Position numbers and translations under genes: made by a program
DNA from: Phycisphaerae bacterium
Lineage (GTDB): Bacteria > Planctomycetota > Phycisphaerae > UBA1845 > CAIVHJ01
DNA: 64,000 bases
Assembly: GCA_022072405.1 (NCBI GenBank)
Contig: JAJVHX010000025.1
Coordinates: 1 to 64,000 of the forward strand
Direction: 5' to 3'
Shown here: piece after piece, positions 20,992 to 29,027 of the stretch
Numbering within the stretch: the first letter of the stretch is position 1
Layout of the letters: each line of letters starts with the position of its first letter
Notes under the pieces: generated by a model
The model's database searches: none
Told to the model about the DNA's origin: nothing
What the model saw: the letters and a program-made list of their open reading frames with translations, nothing else

Positions 20992-21297
20992 TGCTGTTCC
21001 AAGTGATTAGTTGTTCGCTTTAGTGGATAGCTAAAAGGATTGCTAATTACGCTCAGCCGGAACTAGTGGCTGATTGGATAACATTTCTGTGATCTGCTGC
21101 ATCGGTTCAATTCTCGGTGGAATTGCCACAACTGATCCAGAACCGCTGGGATTGACCTGCTAGGGATCATGCGATTCTGGATCCGTTTTTGATTCGCCTA
21201 TTCGATTGTCAAAGATCACCAAGAGCTTTCAGCTCTCAGCCGTCAGTTCTCAGCAAATTCATGCTGAAAGCTGACAACTGAAGGCTGACTATTTTCA
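20992..21297 (-). other. Spacer between tRNA-Ala and 23S rRNA
   Basis: Transcribed spacer of about 306 bases. It contains an inverted repeat, GATCCAGAA (21134-21142) with TTCTGGATC (21175-21183), and the longer hairpin repeat at 21224-21291. No gene is seen. Confidence 0.6.
21224..21291. repeat. TCAGCxxTCAGTT-type hairpin repeat, copy 1
   Basis: An imperfect inverted repeat. The 19 bases at 21235-21253 match the reverse complement of the segment ending near 21289 at about 17 of 19 positions, around an AT-rich loop. The unit is built from TCAGC/GCTGA steps. A related stretch lies beyond the tRNA pair at 21653-21685. Confidence 0.6.
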
Positions 21298-21370
21298 TGG
21301 AGCCGAGCGGGATCGAACCGCCAACCCCTAGCTTGCAAAGCTAGTGCTCTCCCAATTGAGCTACGGCCCC
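21298..21370 (-). tRNA. tRNA-Ala (TGC)
   Basis: A 73-base cloverleaf on the minus strand. The acceptor pairs GGGGCCG with CGGCTCC, the anticodon loop is TTTGCAA (TGC), and the T-arm has GGTTCGATCC. The discriminator is A, and CCA is not encoded. It follows tRNA-Ile on the same strand, the classic 16S-23S spacer order. Confidence 0.97.
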
Positions 21371-21564
21371 CTGATCTCTGGGCCGAAGGAGCGATCCTCT
21401 CGGCATTACCGTTCTGCACGATCCTGCTCGGGCTGCTGGTCAATTTCATCTGGACGACCGTCCAGATCGCACGATGTATGGCTTCACCCGCCTCCTGAAA
21501 GATTGCGGATCAGCAACATCGCCGCCAAGGCAGCCAACACTAATACGGCCCATTCCGGCATAAT

Positions 21565-21638
21565 TGGGCCCGGCAGAATTCGAATCTGCGACCTCGTCGT
21601 TATCAGCGACGCGCTCTAACCAACTGAGCTACGAGCCC
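21565..21638 (-). tRNA. tRNA-Ile (GAT)
   Basis: A 74-base cloverleaf on the minus strand. The acceptor pairs GGGCTCG with CGGGCCC (one G-T pair), the anticodon loop is CTGATAA (GAT), and the T-arm has GATTCGAATT. No CCA is encoded. It is the first gene of this tRNA-Ile/tRNA-Ala/23S unit. Confidence 0.97.
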
Positions 21639-21652
21639 TCGGGCATTTTGCA

Positions 21653-21685
21653 AGCCTTCAGCTTTCAGCTGTCAGCCATCAGCTT
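21653..21685. repeat. TCAGC-type repeat, copy 2
   Basis: A stretch of TCAGCTTTCAGCTGTCAGC-type steps immediately upstream (in minus-strand sense) of tRNA-Ile, similar to the repeat at 21224-21291. It is self-complementary in part (CAGCTG). Confidence 0.5.
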
Positions 21686-21746
21686 ACCTGTAAGCCCATG
21701 GACAGCGGATAGCGGAACGCTTACAGGGCCTAAAATACCGTCGGGC

Positions 21747-21778
21747 AAAAAAAAGTCGCCGGCTAGCTGCCGGCGACT
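21747..21778 (-). terminator. Intrinsic terminator between promoter and tRNA-Ile
   Basis: On the minus strand a perfect 10-bp stem, AGTCGCCGGC with GCCGGCGACT, has a 5-base loop and is followed by eight T residues. It lies about 110 bases before tRNA-Ile and about 130 bases after the promoter candidate. It therefore ends a short RNA or attenuates the rRNA transcript. Confidence 0.85.
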
Positions 21779-21906
21779 CAATTTCACCGTGAGCTTTGCA
21801 CGCAAATCAAAGTCGTTTATTTACCCAAGAACGAATCAATAAACTCCGTCCCTCAAGTAATATTGGAAAACTCTTTGCTCGATCGCAAGTCGTTACCAGA
21901 ATGGTT

Positions 21907-21934
21907 AATTTAGCATGAATAACAACTCTGTCAA
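21907..21934 (-). promoter_or_regulatory. Strong promoter candidate of the rRNA unit or a short RNA
   Basis: On the minus strand TTGACA (21934-21929) and TAAATT (21912-21907) are separated by 16 bases. The -35 is a perfect sigma-70 consensus and the short spacer is common for rRNA promoters. Transcription would start near 21900 and run towards tRNA-Ile through the terminator at 21747-21778. The rest of 21779-22216 has no supported gene. Confidence 0.5.
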
Positions 21935-22216
21935 CCAGCAATCGGCTGGATTTTGAACTTTTCTTCACAATTAGCGCAATAATCAGCCATTTACTCATCT
22001 ATGAAATAAACAATCACCGCGACAAATTGTACCAGAATTCCGATCTTATTACCCGTTCAGGGTTTAACGTATTCTTAACTATGGTCTGATAAGTGCTTAG
22101 GTTTAAACCCCCATTTAACGGGGCGGCGCAGGCTGGTCGATGATCTGAGTAATCAAGCCTGTGGTCGTCTGCGCTGCCACAGGTACTACCTTCCAACAAC
22201 GGCACTGAGGTGGAGC

Positions 22217-23938
22217 ATGGATGTTGCAAAAAATCGTCAATGGCGCGGTAGAACATTTGGGGCACTGCTGACCCTGTTACTGCTGAACCATTGCGGGTGT
22301 GCAGATATTTTTCTGGCGATCAACCCCCCGACCTCCCAATCACAGGTCTGCAGTGGATTATTTATCGCTGACGAAGTGGAGATGTGTCGGCGAACGGCAG
22401 ACGGTGCTCTGGGTGCCTATGATGTGTTCATACCGAATCTGATCGTCGATGATGTTGGCCAAGTCATTCTTAATGATAGCCTGGTCGTTGGTTTTGCAGA
22501 AATCACTCAGGGTTTCCGAGATGGTGACGAGCTGGAAACAGTTTACTGGCAGTTAAAAGCCCCGGATAACACGTTATTGAATCTGACTGCTCTGGCTGAG
22601 CAGCCGGATGTCGCCGCGGCCCTCACTCTGGGCGATGTTGAAGTCGCGGCTACTCTGCAATTCATCCTGAATTTTGAACGGGATTATCGACAAACCTTGC
22701 GTACGCTGCTCGCTGAAGAAGCCGGGATGACTTACGGCATCGATAACTTCTTTGAATGTATCAACTCACGCCCTGCAGATCGGGATGTGCTCTGTTCTCA
22801 GCTCTACGATGACGATCACAATGGTACCATTAATACTGATGATTATCATTCACTGATCGAACTGGTCGAAGGCCCCGACGCCGCCGATGCAATTAATAGC
22901 GTCGAATTTGAACTGGATCAGTATTATGCCTGTTCTGAGGCAGATTTTAATGATGATGACTCCCTGCCAATTACACCGATTTGCCGGCCGTTTGATCGGA
23001 ATAATGATGGCCAGGTTAATGGCTTAGATCTGATCCTGCTGTTTGACAGTGGTGAGGAAACGCCCACGGACAACACTTCGCCGGTGGCGATCGCAGGGGC
23101 GGATCAGACTGTCCAATCTGGCGAATCGGTGGTGCTCGATGGCAGCGAAAGTTTCGATTCGGAAACGGCGGTAGTAAATCTGAATTACCAGTGGGACCAG
23201 GTTCTGGGAATTCAAGTCACTATCATTGATGAATTGCAATCGATCGCCCAGATCACCGCTCCCAACGTGTCCCAGACGACCAAATTCCAGTTCCGAATTA
23301 CGATTACGGATGAAAGCGGCCTTTCGGACAGCGACACGATTCAGATCACCGTTCAACCCAAAGGTCCGGTTGCCGATGCTGGTGATGATGATCAGGTCAG
23401 TTCCGGCGATTTCGTTCGTCTGGACGCCACCGAGAGTACAGGTAACGATTTGAGCTACGAGTGGAGCCAGGTTTCCGGCCCGACGGTGGACTTGTCCAGT
23501 GTCACCACCGCTCAGCCACTCTTTACCGCGCCCAGCGTGGACAGCCTGACGGTGCTTACCTTCCAGGTTACCGTCACCGATGGGAACAATCTCTCCGATG
23601 TCGATACCGTGGATGTTACCATCATTCCGGGCGAATCCGAATCAGTTATTGCCGATGCCGGAGTGGATCAGCAGGCGCAATCAGAAGCACTCGTCACACT
23701 GGATGGAACGAATAGCGAGGGTACCGATTTAAGCTATTTCTGGGAGCAGGTGCCCGTTGAAGGTGATCAGGATGTCACCCTTTCCTCCGTATCAACCGTC
23801 AGCCCGGTGTTCGTTGCTCCGGCACTCCTGTCAACCGATGATCCGATTCTCCTGCGCTTCCGTGTTACGGTAACCGACGGCAGCGGCCTGCAGGACACTG
23901 ATGAAGTGGATATTACCATTCTGCCGCCCAGCGAATAA
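22217..23938 (+). CDS. Surface lipoprotein with dockerin-like and PKD-like repeats
   Basis: A 573-residue exported protein. The signal peptide ends in a lipobox-like NHCGC (Cys about residue 25 or 27). Residues of about 190-280 contain paired Asp-rich loops (DDDHNGTINTDDY, DRNNDGQVNGLDL) resembling dockerin/EF-hand calcium repeats. From about 285 to the end are three tandem PKD/REJ-like domains, each starting with an ADAG or AIAGADQ-type strand and ending DTV/DVTI. Such modules act as spacers or adhesion domains on cell surfaces. The gene is monocistronic and ends in a strong terminator. No enzyme domain is seen. Confidence 0.75.
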   Translation: MDVAKNRQWRGRTFGALLTLLLLNHCGCADIFLAINPPTSQSQVCSGLFIADEVEMCRRTADGALGAYDVFIPNLIVDDVGQVILNDSLVVGFAEITQGFRDGDELETVYWQLKAPDNTLLNLTALAEQPDVAAALTLGDVEVAATLQFILNFERDYRQTLRTLLAEEAGMTYGIDNFFECINSRPADRDVLCSQLYDDDHNGTINTDDYHSLIELVEGPDAADAINSVEFELDQYYACSEADFNDDDSLPITPICRPFDRNNDGQVNGLDLILLFDSGEETPTDNTSPVAIAGADQTVQSGESVVLDGSESFDSETAVVNLNYQWDQVLGIQVTIIDELQSIAQITAPNVSQTTKFQFRITITDESGLSDSDTIQITVQPKGPVADAGDDDQVSSGDFVRLDATESTGNDLSYEWSQVSGPTVDLSSVTTAQPLFTAPSVDSLTVLTFQVTVTDGNNLSDVDTVDVTIIPGESESVIADAGVDQQAQSEALVTLDGTNSEGTDLSYFWEQVPVEGDQDVTLSSVSTVSPVFVAPALLSTDDPILLRFRVTVTDGSGLQDTDEVDITILPPSE

Positions 23939-23975
23939 TGCTGCGCTCTGGCAATAATTTATTCAACAATCATTC

Positions 23976-24010
23976 AACCGTCCGCTGAACTCCTCAGCAG
24001 ACGGTTTTTT
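23976..24010 (+). terminator. Intrinsic terminator
   Basis: AACCGTC-C-GCTGA pairs with TCAGC-A-GACGGTT around a 5-base loop and is followed by a T-run to 24010. It ends the lipoprotein transcript and insulates ribE. Confidence 0.85.
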
Positions 24011-24089
24011 ATTGGCGGGCCGCTGTCGGCTGACTATCATAATAAGCAGGCATAATTAGTGGATTCCATGCTGAAGAAGGAGTCAGCGT

Positions 24090-24743
24090 TTGTTCAGCGG
24101 TATTATTGAAGGGACGGCCATCGTTCGGGCTGCTGTAGCGACCAGCAGCGGGCGGCGCTTGACCCTGCAGGTAAACGACCTGGGTTGCGATTGGCCTCTG
24201 GGCAGCAGCGTTGCTGTTAATGGCGTCTGCCTGACGGTAGCGGCAGCGCAACGTGAGCAAATCGAATTCGATGTCATCTCCGAAACGTTGCAGCGTTCCA
24301 ACCTGGGGAAACTATCGACAGGCGCCATGGTCAATATTGAACGAGCCTTGCCGGCCAGCGGGCGAATCGATGGTCACTGGGTTCAGGGACATGTAGACGC
24401 GGTGGTCCCCATCGTCGAGATCGAACGCCATCACCAGGAATGGCGATTGTGGCTGGCTTTCACCATGGAAATCCAACCCCTTCTGGTTCCCAAAGGATCA
24501 GTGGCCATCAACGGTGTTTCGTTGACCATTGCAAGTGTCACCGCCCAGCGCTGGTCGGTAGCCCTGATTCCCACGACACTGCAGCGAACCAACATGGCAG
24601 CGCTGCAGATTGGCCACGAAGTGAATATCGAAACGGATATCATCGCCCGCACGCTCTGGCATCAGTTACAGTTACTGCAACATCAACCACCGGCTTCAGG
24701 TGGCGGACTTGCTGAGGCGCTGGAAAGGTATGGCTTTCGATGA
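24090..24743 (+). CDS. ribE: Riboflavin synthase, alpha chain
   Basis: Catalyses the dismutation of two lumazines to riboflavin. The 217 residues show the two internally repeated barrels: MFSGIIEG with NGVCLTV in the first half, and HVDAV with INGVSLTIA in the second. The start is TTG at 24090, which gives the invariant MFSGI N-terminus and has AAGGAG at 24077-24082. It overlaps pdxA by 4 bases (ATGA), so two B-vitamin cofactor genes are coupled. No FMN riboswitch was recognised in the short leader. Confidence 0.95.
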   Translation: MFSGIIEGTAIVRAAVATSSGRRLTLQVNDLGCDWPLGSSVAVNGVCLTVAAAQREQIEFDVISETLQRSNLGKLSTGAMVNIERALPASGRIDGHWVQGHVDAVVPIVEIERHHQEWRLWLAFTMEIQPLLVPKGSVAINGVSLTIASVTAQRWSVALIPTTLQRTNMAALQIGHEVNIETDIIARTLWHQLQLLQHQPPASGGGLAEALERYGFR

Positions 24744-25834
24744 GTACCGCCGCAGCCCATCGTCCGCTCATCGCCATCACCCTGGGTGATCCTGCGGGAA
24801 TTGGACCGGAGGTTATTGTTAAAGCGCTGGCGGACGAAAAACTTCGCAGCCTGGGCCGCTTCGTCATCTTCGGATTGCACGACCTGATGGACTATGCGGC
24901 TGATCGTGCCGAAATCACACCCTACTGGTTTCGCATGCCCCACGAAGATGTACAGCGGGTTGAAACGGGTGTAGTGGTTGCGGATTATGACGAATATGGC
25001 CTGTTCAGTCCGAATCTGAAGCGGGCCACTGCTGAAGGTGGCCATGCGTCGATGCGCTTTCTGGATGATGCTATCGCTGCAACGGCCTTAGGGCGTTACG
25101 ATGCACTGGTCACCGGGCCGATCAACAAAACCAGTTGGCATATGGCGGGCTATCGCTTTCCCGGACACACGGAATTATTGTCCGACCGACTGCATGCCAA
25201 ACGGGTGACGATGATGTTCGTCTCCGGCCGATTGCGGGTGGCGCTGGCCAGTGTGCATGAATCCATTTTCGATCTGCGTCATTCATTCACCATCGGCAAG
25301 GTATTCCAGCCGATCGATCTGCTGGGGCAGGCGTTACGGGAATGGTTTGGGATTGAACGGCCACGGATCGCGGTATGCGGTTTGAATCCGCACGCCGGCG
25401 AAAACGGCCGCTTCGGCGACGAAGAAAGCCGAATCATCGAACCGGCCATGGTCATGGCTCGCGAGCTGGGTCTGGAAGTGGAAGGCCCCTTCCCGGCGGA
25501 TACCTTATTCTATCAGGTTGTGCATAGCCGCCGATATGATGGAGTCGTCGCCATGTACCACGACCAGGGGTTGATTCCGGTCAAACTGCACGGCTTTGAT
25601 CGAGCAGTCAACGTGACCCTTGGATTACCGATCATCCGCACCAGCGTCGACCACGGAACCGCGTATGATATTGTTGGTCTGAATAAAGCCCGTCCCGGCA
25701 GCATGGTAGAAGCCCTCCGCCTGGCAATTCAACTTTCCAATAAAAAACGCCAGTTACTGAGTAACACCCCGCCACCATTGGAATCTTACGTACACCAGCA
25801 ACTCCCCATAAAGGACACATCAAATCAGGGGTAG
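24740..25834 (+). CDS. pdxA: 4-hydroxythreonine-4-phosphate dehydrogenase
   Basis: Enzyme of the DXP-dependent pyridoxal phosphate pathway. The 364 residues show ITLGDPAGIGPEV at the start, VTGPINKTSWHMAGY, FPGHTELL (metal and substrate His) and GLNPHAGENGRFG; MYHDQGLIPVK and VDHGTAYDI are in the C-terminal half. All family-defining segments are intact. It is translated from an ATG inside the ribE stop overlap and converges with the PilZ gene 13 bases later. Confidence 0.95.
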   Translation: MSTAAAHRPLIAITLGDPAGIGPEVIVKALADEKLRSLGRFVIFGLHDLMDYAADRAEITPYWFRMPHEDVQRVETGVVVADYDEYGLFSPNLKRATAEGGHASMRFLDDAIAATALGRYDALVTGPINKTSWHMAGYRFPGHTELLSDRLHAKRVTMMFVSGRLRVALASVHESIFDLRHSFTIGKVFQPIDLLGQALREWFGIERPRIAVCGLNPHAGENGRFGDEESRIIEPAMVMARELGLEVEGPFPADTLFYQVVHSRRYDGVVAMYHDQGLIPVKLHGFDRAVNVTLGLPIIRTSVDHGTAYDIVGLNKARPGSMVEALRLAIQLSNKKRQLLSNTPPPLESYVHQQLPIKDTSNQG

Positions 25835-25847
25835 GTAACAGAGGCTG

Positions 25848-26303
25848 TCAATCCAGTACGATATTATGTAGTAATTGTGGTTGAAACTGGAAATGAATGC
25901 CGACCTCCCAGATGCCGCTAATCGGTGTATCATGGCGGACCACCAGGCCCGGGAGGTAAATTTTTCGCACCTGGCCGGGTACGCAATCGAGCACTACCAT
26001 CGTTCCGGTACGGAAGGGTTTCTCGCCGATCAGTACGCCGATTCCCAGATGACTGACATTGAAGGAAAGAATCTGTCGCCAACTGCTGCCCAGGCGGGCA
26101 TCGTCGATCGTGGCATAGCGCATGATCTGACGGAACGGAAATCGCTGGGCTTCGCGACGGTCATCGTGGAGATGGATTTGCAGGCGGTTGCGGGCGATCT
26201 CCTCGAGGACGTTGGCCAAGTTGCGTAATTGTTCGATGCTGGGGATCGCCACAGGATTACTGCTCACTCGCGTAAATGAGACAAACTCGAATGGCCAACC
26301 CAA
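25848..26303 (-). CDS. PilZ-domain protein
   Basis: A 151-residue protein with a C-terminal PilZ domain, the c-di-GMP-binding fold. The arginine-rich start of the domain, DDRREAQRFPFRQ (about residue 47), supplies the RxxxR motif. SFNVSHLGIGV (about 80) matches the (D/N)xSxxG motif. The N-terminal ~40 residues are helical. c-di-GMP binding is predicted from these residues only. It lies downstream of tRNA-Ala(CGC) on the same strand and may be read from that transcript or its own promoter. Confidence 0.8.
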   Translation of the reverse strand: MGWPFEFVSFTRVSSNPVAIPSIEQLRNLANVLEEIARNRLQIHLHDDRREAQRFPFRQIMRYATIDDARLGSSWRQILSFNVSHLGIGVLIGEKPFRTGTMVVLDCVPGQVRKIYLPGLVVRHDTPISGIWEVGIHFQFQPQLLHNIVLD

Positions 26304-26346
26304 CGACCGGCCATACTCAATTCTCAGCGTTACCTGGCCAAAAAAC

Positions 26347-26419
<73 letters not shown>

Positions 26420-26459
26420 GGAATAGTCCGGATGAGCTATCCAGTAAGAGAATTGTATA

Positions 26460-27668
26460 TCAACTGTCCGTTTTTGAAAACTGTGCTGCTTTGGGTTGCA
26501 GGCGGATACCGCTTCGCCCCTGAACGCGCTGCACGACCCGAATCATCGGCCGTACCCACCGCCAGAGGTGTGCTACGGTTAGCCATCCCGGATGCCGGTA
26601 GGGATAAACTTCCGCCATGTGGGTAGCGCCCGGAAATAACACCGCCTGCAGATAGCCTAGACGAAACCGCCAGCCGGGCGTAGTCAGCAGATTCACCAGC
26701 AGGTGTCGAACCGGGTGATGCTCATCGCGCGGGGCCTGCCATAGCACCAGCCGATCTGCCCAGCTGCATCGCCCTCGCACCTGCAGGGCCCACTCGGCAT
26801 ATCGCGATTCATGAAAAGTCTCAGCCAGGATACGAAAGGTAGTTTTCACCGCCGCCCCGAGGCGCCAATCTGCAACTTTCTGAAAAAATGCCGGCCAATC
26901 GACAACCGACCCCATCTGCTGAATCACCTGATAGATGTCATACAACCATAACGCCCGCTGATGGCCATGAATCGCCGAATGGGTCATCAGGTGGATCAGC
27001 AGATTCTCCGGAGAAAGTCCCCACAACTCGCGGGATTCTATCTTTAGGGTTGCGGGTTGATCCCAGAAGGCATCGGGCGGCAGCATCCGGCAATAGCGCA
27101 ACGGGCGAAACGGGCGGACATGCATATCCACTCGGAAGCGAATGGAACCGGGCAGCCGATACTCTTTCTCATAAAAATACCGGGGGTAGAAATCATCGCG
27201 TACCAAGGCCCGTTCAGCCGTACAACCGGCGGACACCATGAGCTGATGAACCCGGTCGGCATCAGCAGGTTGAATCAGCAGGTCGAAATCAGTCATGGGC
27301 CGAATGGTCAGCAAAGAGTATATCTGTTGAGCAAGCGCTCCCCCCTTCAACAGCAGGAAGCGAGTACCGCTATTCTGCAACTGATCCGTCACGGGTAGAA
27401 ATGCCTGCCAGCCGCTTAGGTTAGTGGTGGCAATCCGCTGGGCTTCAATCAGTAATCGTTGATATTGTTCGGCAGTAAATATGTTCTGCGTTTCAGGATT
27501 AGCAACCAATATGCCTGCCAAACCACTGCGAATAAGATATTGTACTTCGCCATCGGATACTCGGTGCATGTTTCCTAACAAGCGTTTATCAAGACCGGCG
27601 AGCAACCGGGCCGCCTGAATACGGCGGGATGAGGGCAATAAGGGCGGCTGTACCAGTAATGGGGACAT
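26460..27668 (-). CDS. Nucleotidyltransferase (NTP_transf_5 type), peptide-tailoring candidate
   Basis: A 402-residue protein of the uncharacterised nucleotidyltransferase family (PF14907 type). LLLKGGALAQQIY (about residues 105-117) followed by RPMTDFDLLI (about 123-132, metal-binding Asp127 and Asp129) is the catalytic core; the rest is helical. Relatives occur in lasso-peptide and other ribosomal peptide clusters, where one (PsmN of pseudomycoidin, by general knowledge) modifies a phosphorylated precursor. It is the last gene of a six-gene minus-strand set, 36 bases after the kinase. The actual substrate is inferred from context. Confidence 0.75.
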   Translation of the reverse strand: MSPLLVQPPLLPSSRRIQAARLLAGLDKRLLGNMHRVSDGEVQYLIRSGLAGILVANPETQNIFTAEQYQRLLIEAQRIATTNLSGWQAFLPVTDQLQNSGTRFLLLKGGALAQQIYSLLTIRPMTDFDLLIQPADADRVHQLMVSAGCTAERALVRDDFYPRYFYEKEYRLPGSIRFRVDMHVRPFRPLRYCRMLPPDAFWDQPATLKIESRELWGLSPENLLIHLMTHSAIHGHQRALWLYDIYQVIQQMGSVVDWPAFFQKVADWRLGAAVKTTFRILAETFHESRYAEWALQVRGRCSWADRLVLWQAPRDEHHPVRHLLVNLLTTPGWRFRLGYLQAVLFPGATHMAEVYPYRHPGWLTVAHLWRWVRPMIRVVQRVQGRSGIRLQPKAAQFSKTDS

Positions 27669-27704
27669 GCCCTAACTATCGGCCAATTGGCGTGGCTGAA
27701 TTGA

Positions 27705-28685
27705 TCAGGAAGTTTCGCAGAGCGGCTCAGCGGGCTGATAGACCTTGATGGTTGGATTAGCCTGCGGGGCGACCGGGTGGTGATCATGTTCGGCGAGCAG
27801 CGCTTCGAGAAACGGACAGGTGGCTGCATGATCACCCAAAGCCATCGCCCAGACGTTGCAATGCTGTACCAGGTCGATCGCCCGGGCCAAACCCTGTTCA
27901 CGATGGGCCATTGGATTGACCGAGGTCCGGTAGAGATACATGGTAGATTCGGCGGTCGAAAATTGTTCAACATAGGGTCCGGGCACCTGGCCACGCCCTA
28001 GAAAGATGATATGCCGTAGCGGAACCGCAGGCGCAATCGCCTGCCGTCCGAGTTGCGTCGGACTGATGTAAAAGCGCTGTCTTTTATCGCGCAACCGAAA
28101 CCCATCATGCGGATAAACGGTTAATCCCAGTTGCTCAATCAGCGCCAGTCCCTCCGCCTTGATACAGGGCGCCTTGGGGTATGGGTGTAACATCCAGGTC
28201 TGCGGATCAACCACGCCCAATTCATCGGACAAGTAGCGCCAACCCCGCGCCAGCAGATATGTTGTCAGCGTAGTCTTGCCCGTTCCGGAGTCGGCCGGTA
28301 GCAATACCCCCTGTCCCTCAAATTCCATGGCTGCCGAATGATAAATCAGGTATTGCGGGTTTCGCAGGATGGTCTGCTGATTCAGGGCGAATTCCAGTTC
28401 GGGAATGATGCTGCCGGTTTCGTGACCGGCGAAAAATTCGCGACCGGATGAACGCACGATATATTGCGTGCGTGACCAGGGCTTGGGGCGTAGTGCGGCC
28501 ACCTCCAGCCAGAGGGCATCCGGGCCGGAATCAGTCACCCGAAATTGACGATAGAGGTAATCAAAATGAGTAATAATTTCTTCGACGACACTGGCGAGTC
28601 GCAGGCGGGTAACGCCGATCTGATAATGATGCCACTGCCGATCACCCATGGGGCCTCCCTGCCCTGGCGTAAATGCGTCAGCCAT
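27705..28685 (-). CDS. HprK-related P-loop kinase
   Basis: A 326-residue kinase-like protein. The P-loop PADSGTGKTTL lies at residues 130-140 and the second acidic motif YLSDELGVVD at 151-160, as in HPr kinase relatives. The N-terminal ~120 residues form a separate domain. In lasso-peptide clusters such kinases (ThcoK/PadeK type) phosphorylate the terminal Ser of the precursor, and the precursor candidate here also ends in Ser. The start overlaps the PqqD-like gene by 8 bases, so they are coupled. Kinase activity is inferred from motifs. Confidence 0.78.
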   Translation of the reverse strand: MADAFTPGQGGPMGDRQWHHYQIGVTRLRLASVVEEIITHFDYLYRQFRVTDSGPDALWLEVAALRPKPWSRTQYIVRSSGREFFAGHETGSIIPELEFALNQQTILRNPQYLIYHSAAMEFEGQGVLLPADSGTGKTTLTTYLLARGWRYLSDELGVVDPQTWMLHPYPKAPCIKAEGLALIEQLGLTVYPHDGFRLRDKRQRFYISPTQLGRQAIAPAVPLRHIIFLGRGQVPGPYVEQFSTAESTMYLYRTSVNPMAHREQGLARAIDLVQHCNVWAMALGDHAATCPFLEALLAEHDHHPVAPQANPTIKVYQPAEPLCETS

Positions 28686-28941
28686 CGGTAATAAGTTGTT
28701 CCGCCCGCAGTCGCTGCAAAGCCGATTGCGTATCTTTTACCGCATCGGCCAATTCCACCTCAAAATGGTCGGTCAGCAGCTGAGCAATCTGTTCAACGGT
28801 GTGCTGGCCGTCGCATTGCTGCCAGATGAAGCTGGCGCTGGGGTTCAGCCGATGGCTGCGATCCAGGTTGGGATCATAGAGCAGTAATTCCTGATCCAGC
28901 TCGTGGATAACCAGATGATTGAGTCGTTGTGGTTTGGCCAT
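28678..28941 (-). CDS. PqqD-like peptide chaperone/recognition protein
   Basis: An 87-residue winged-helix protein of the PqqD family, which binds RiPP leader peptides and presents them to modifying enzymes. The pattern ELLLYDPNLDRSHRLNPSASFIWQQCDG, continued by a Val-Glu-Gln-Ile-Ala helix, is typical. Length matches stand-alone PqqD proteins. Its position between two radical SAM genes and a kinase is the best single clue that this set modifies a ribosomal peptide. Confidence 0.82.
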   Translation of the reverse strand: MAKPQRLNHLVIHELDQELLLYDPNLDRSHRLNPSASFIWQQCDGQHTVEQIAQLLTDHFEVELADAVKDTQSALQRLRAEQLITDG

Positions 28942-29027
28942 GATGATTGATCCTGCTTATCCGTTGGCTTCGCGGCAAGTATTCAGGACAGGATATCATG
29001 CCCCACAGATTTTTGCACATGAACCAA

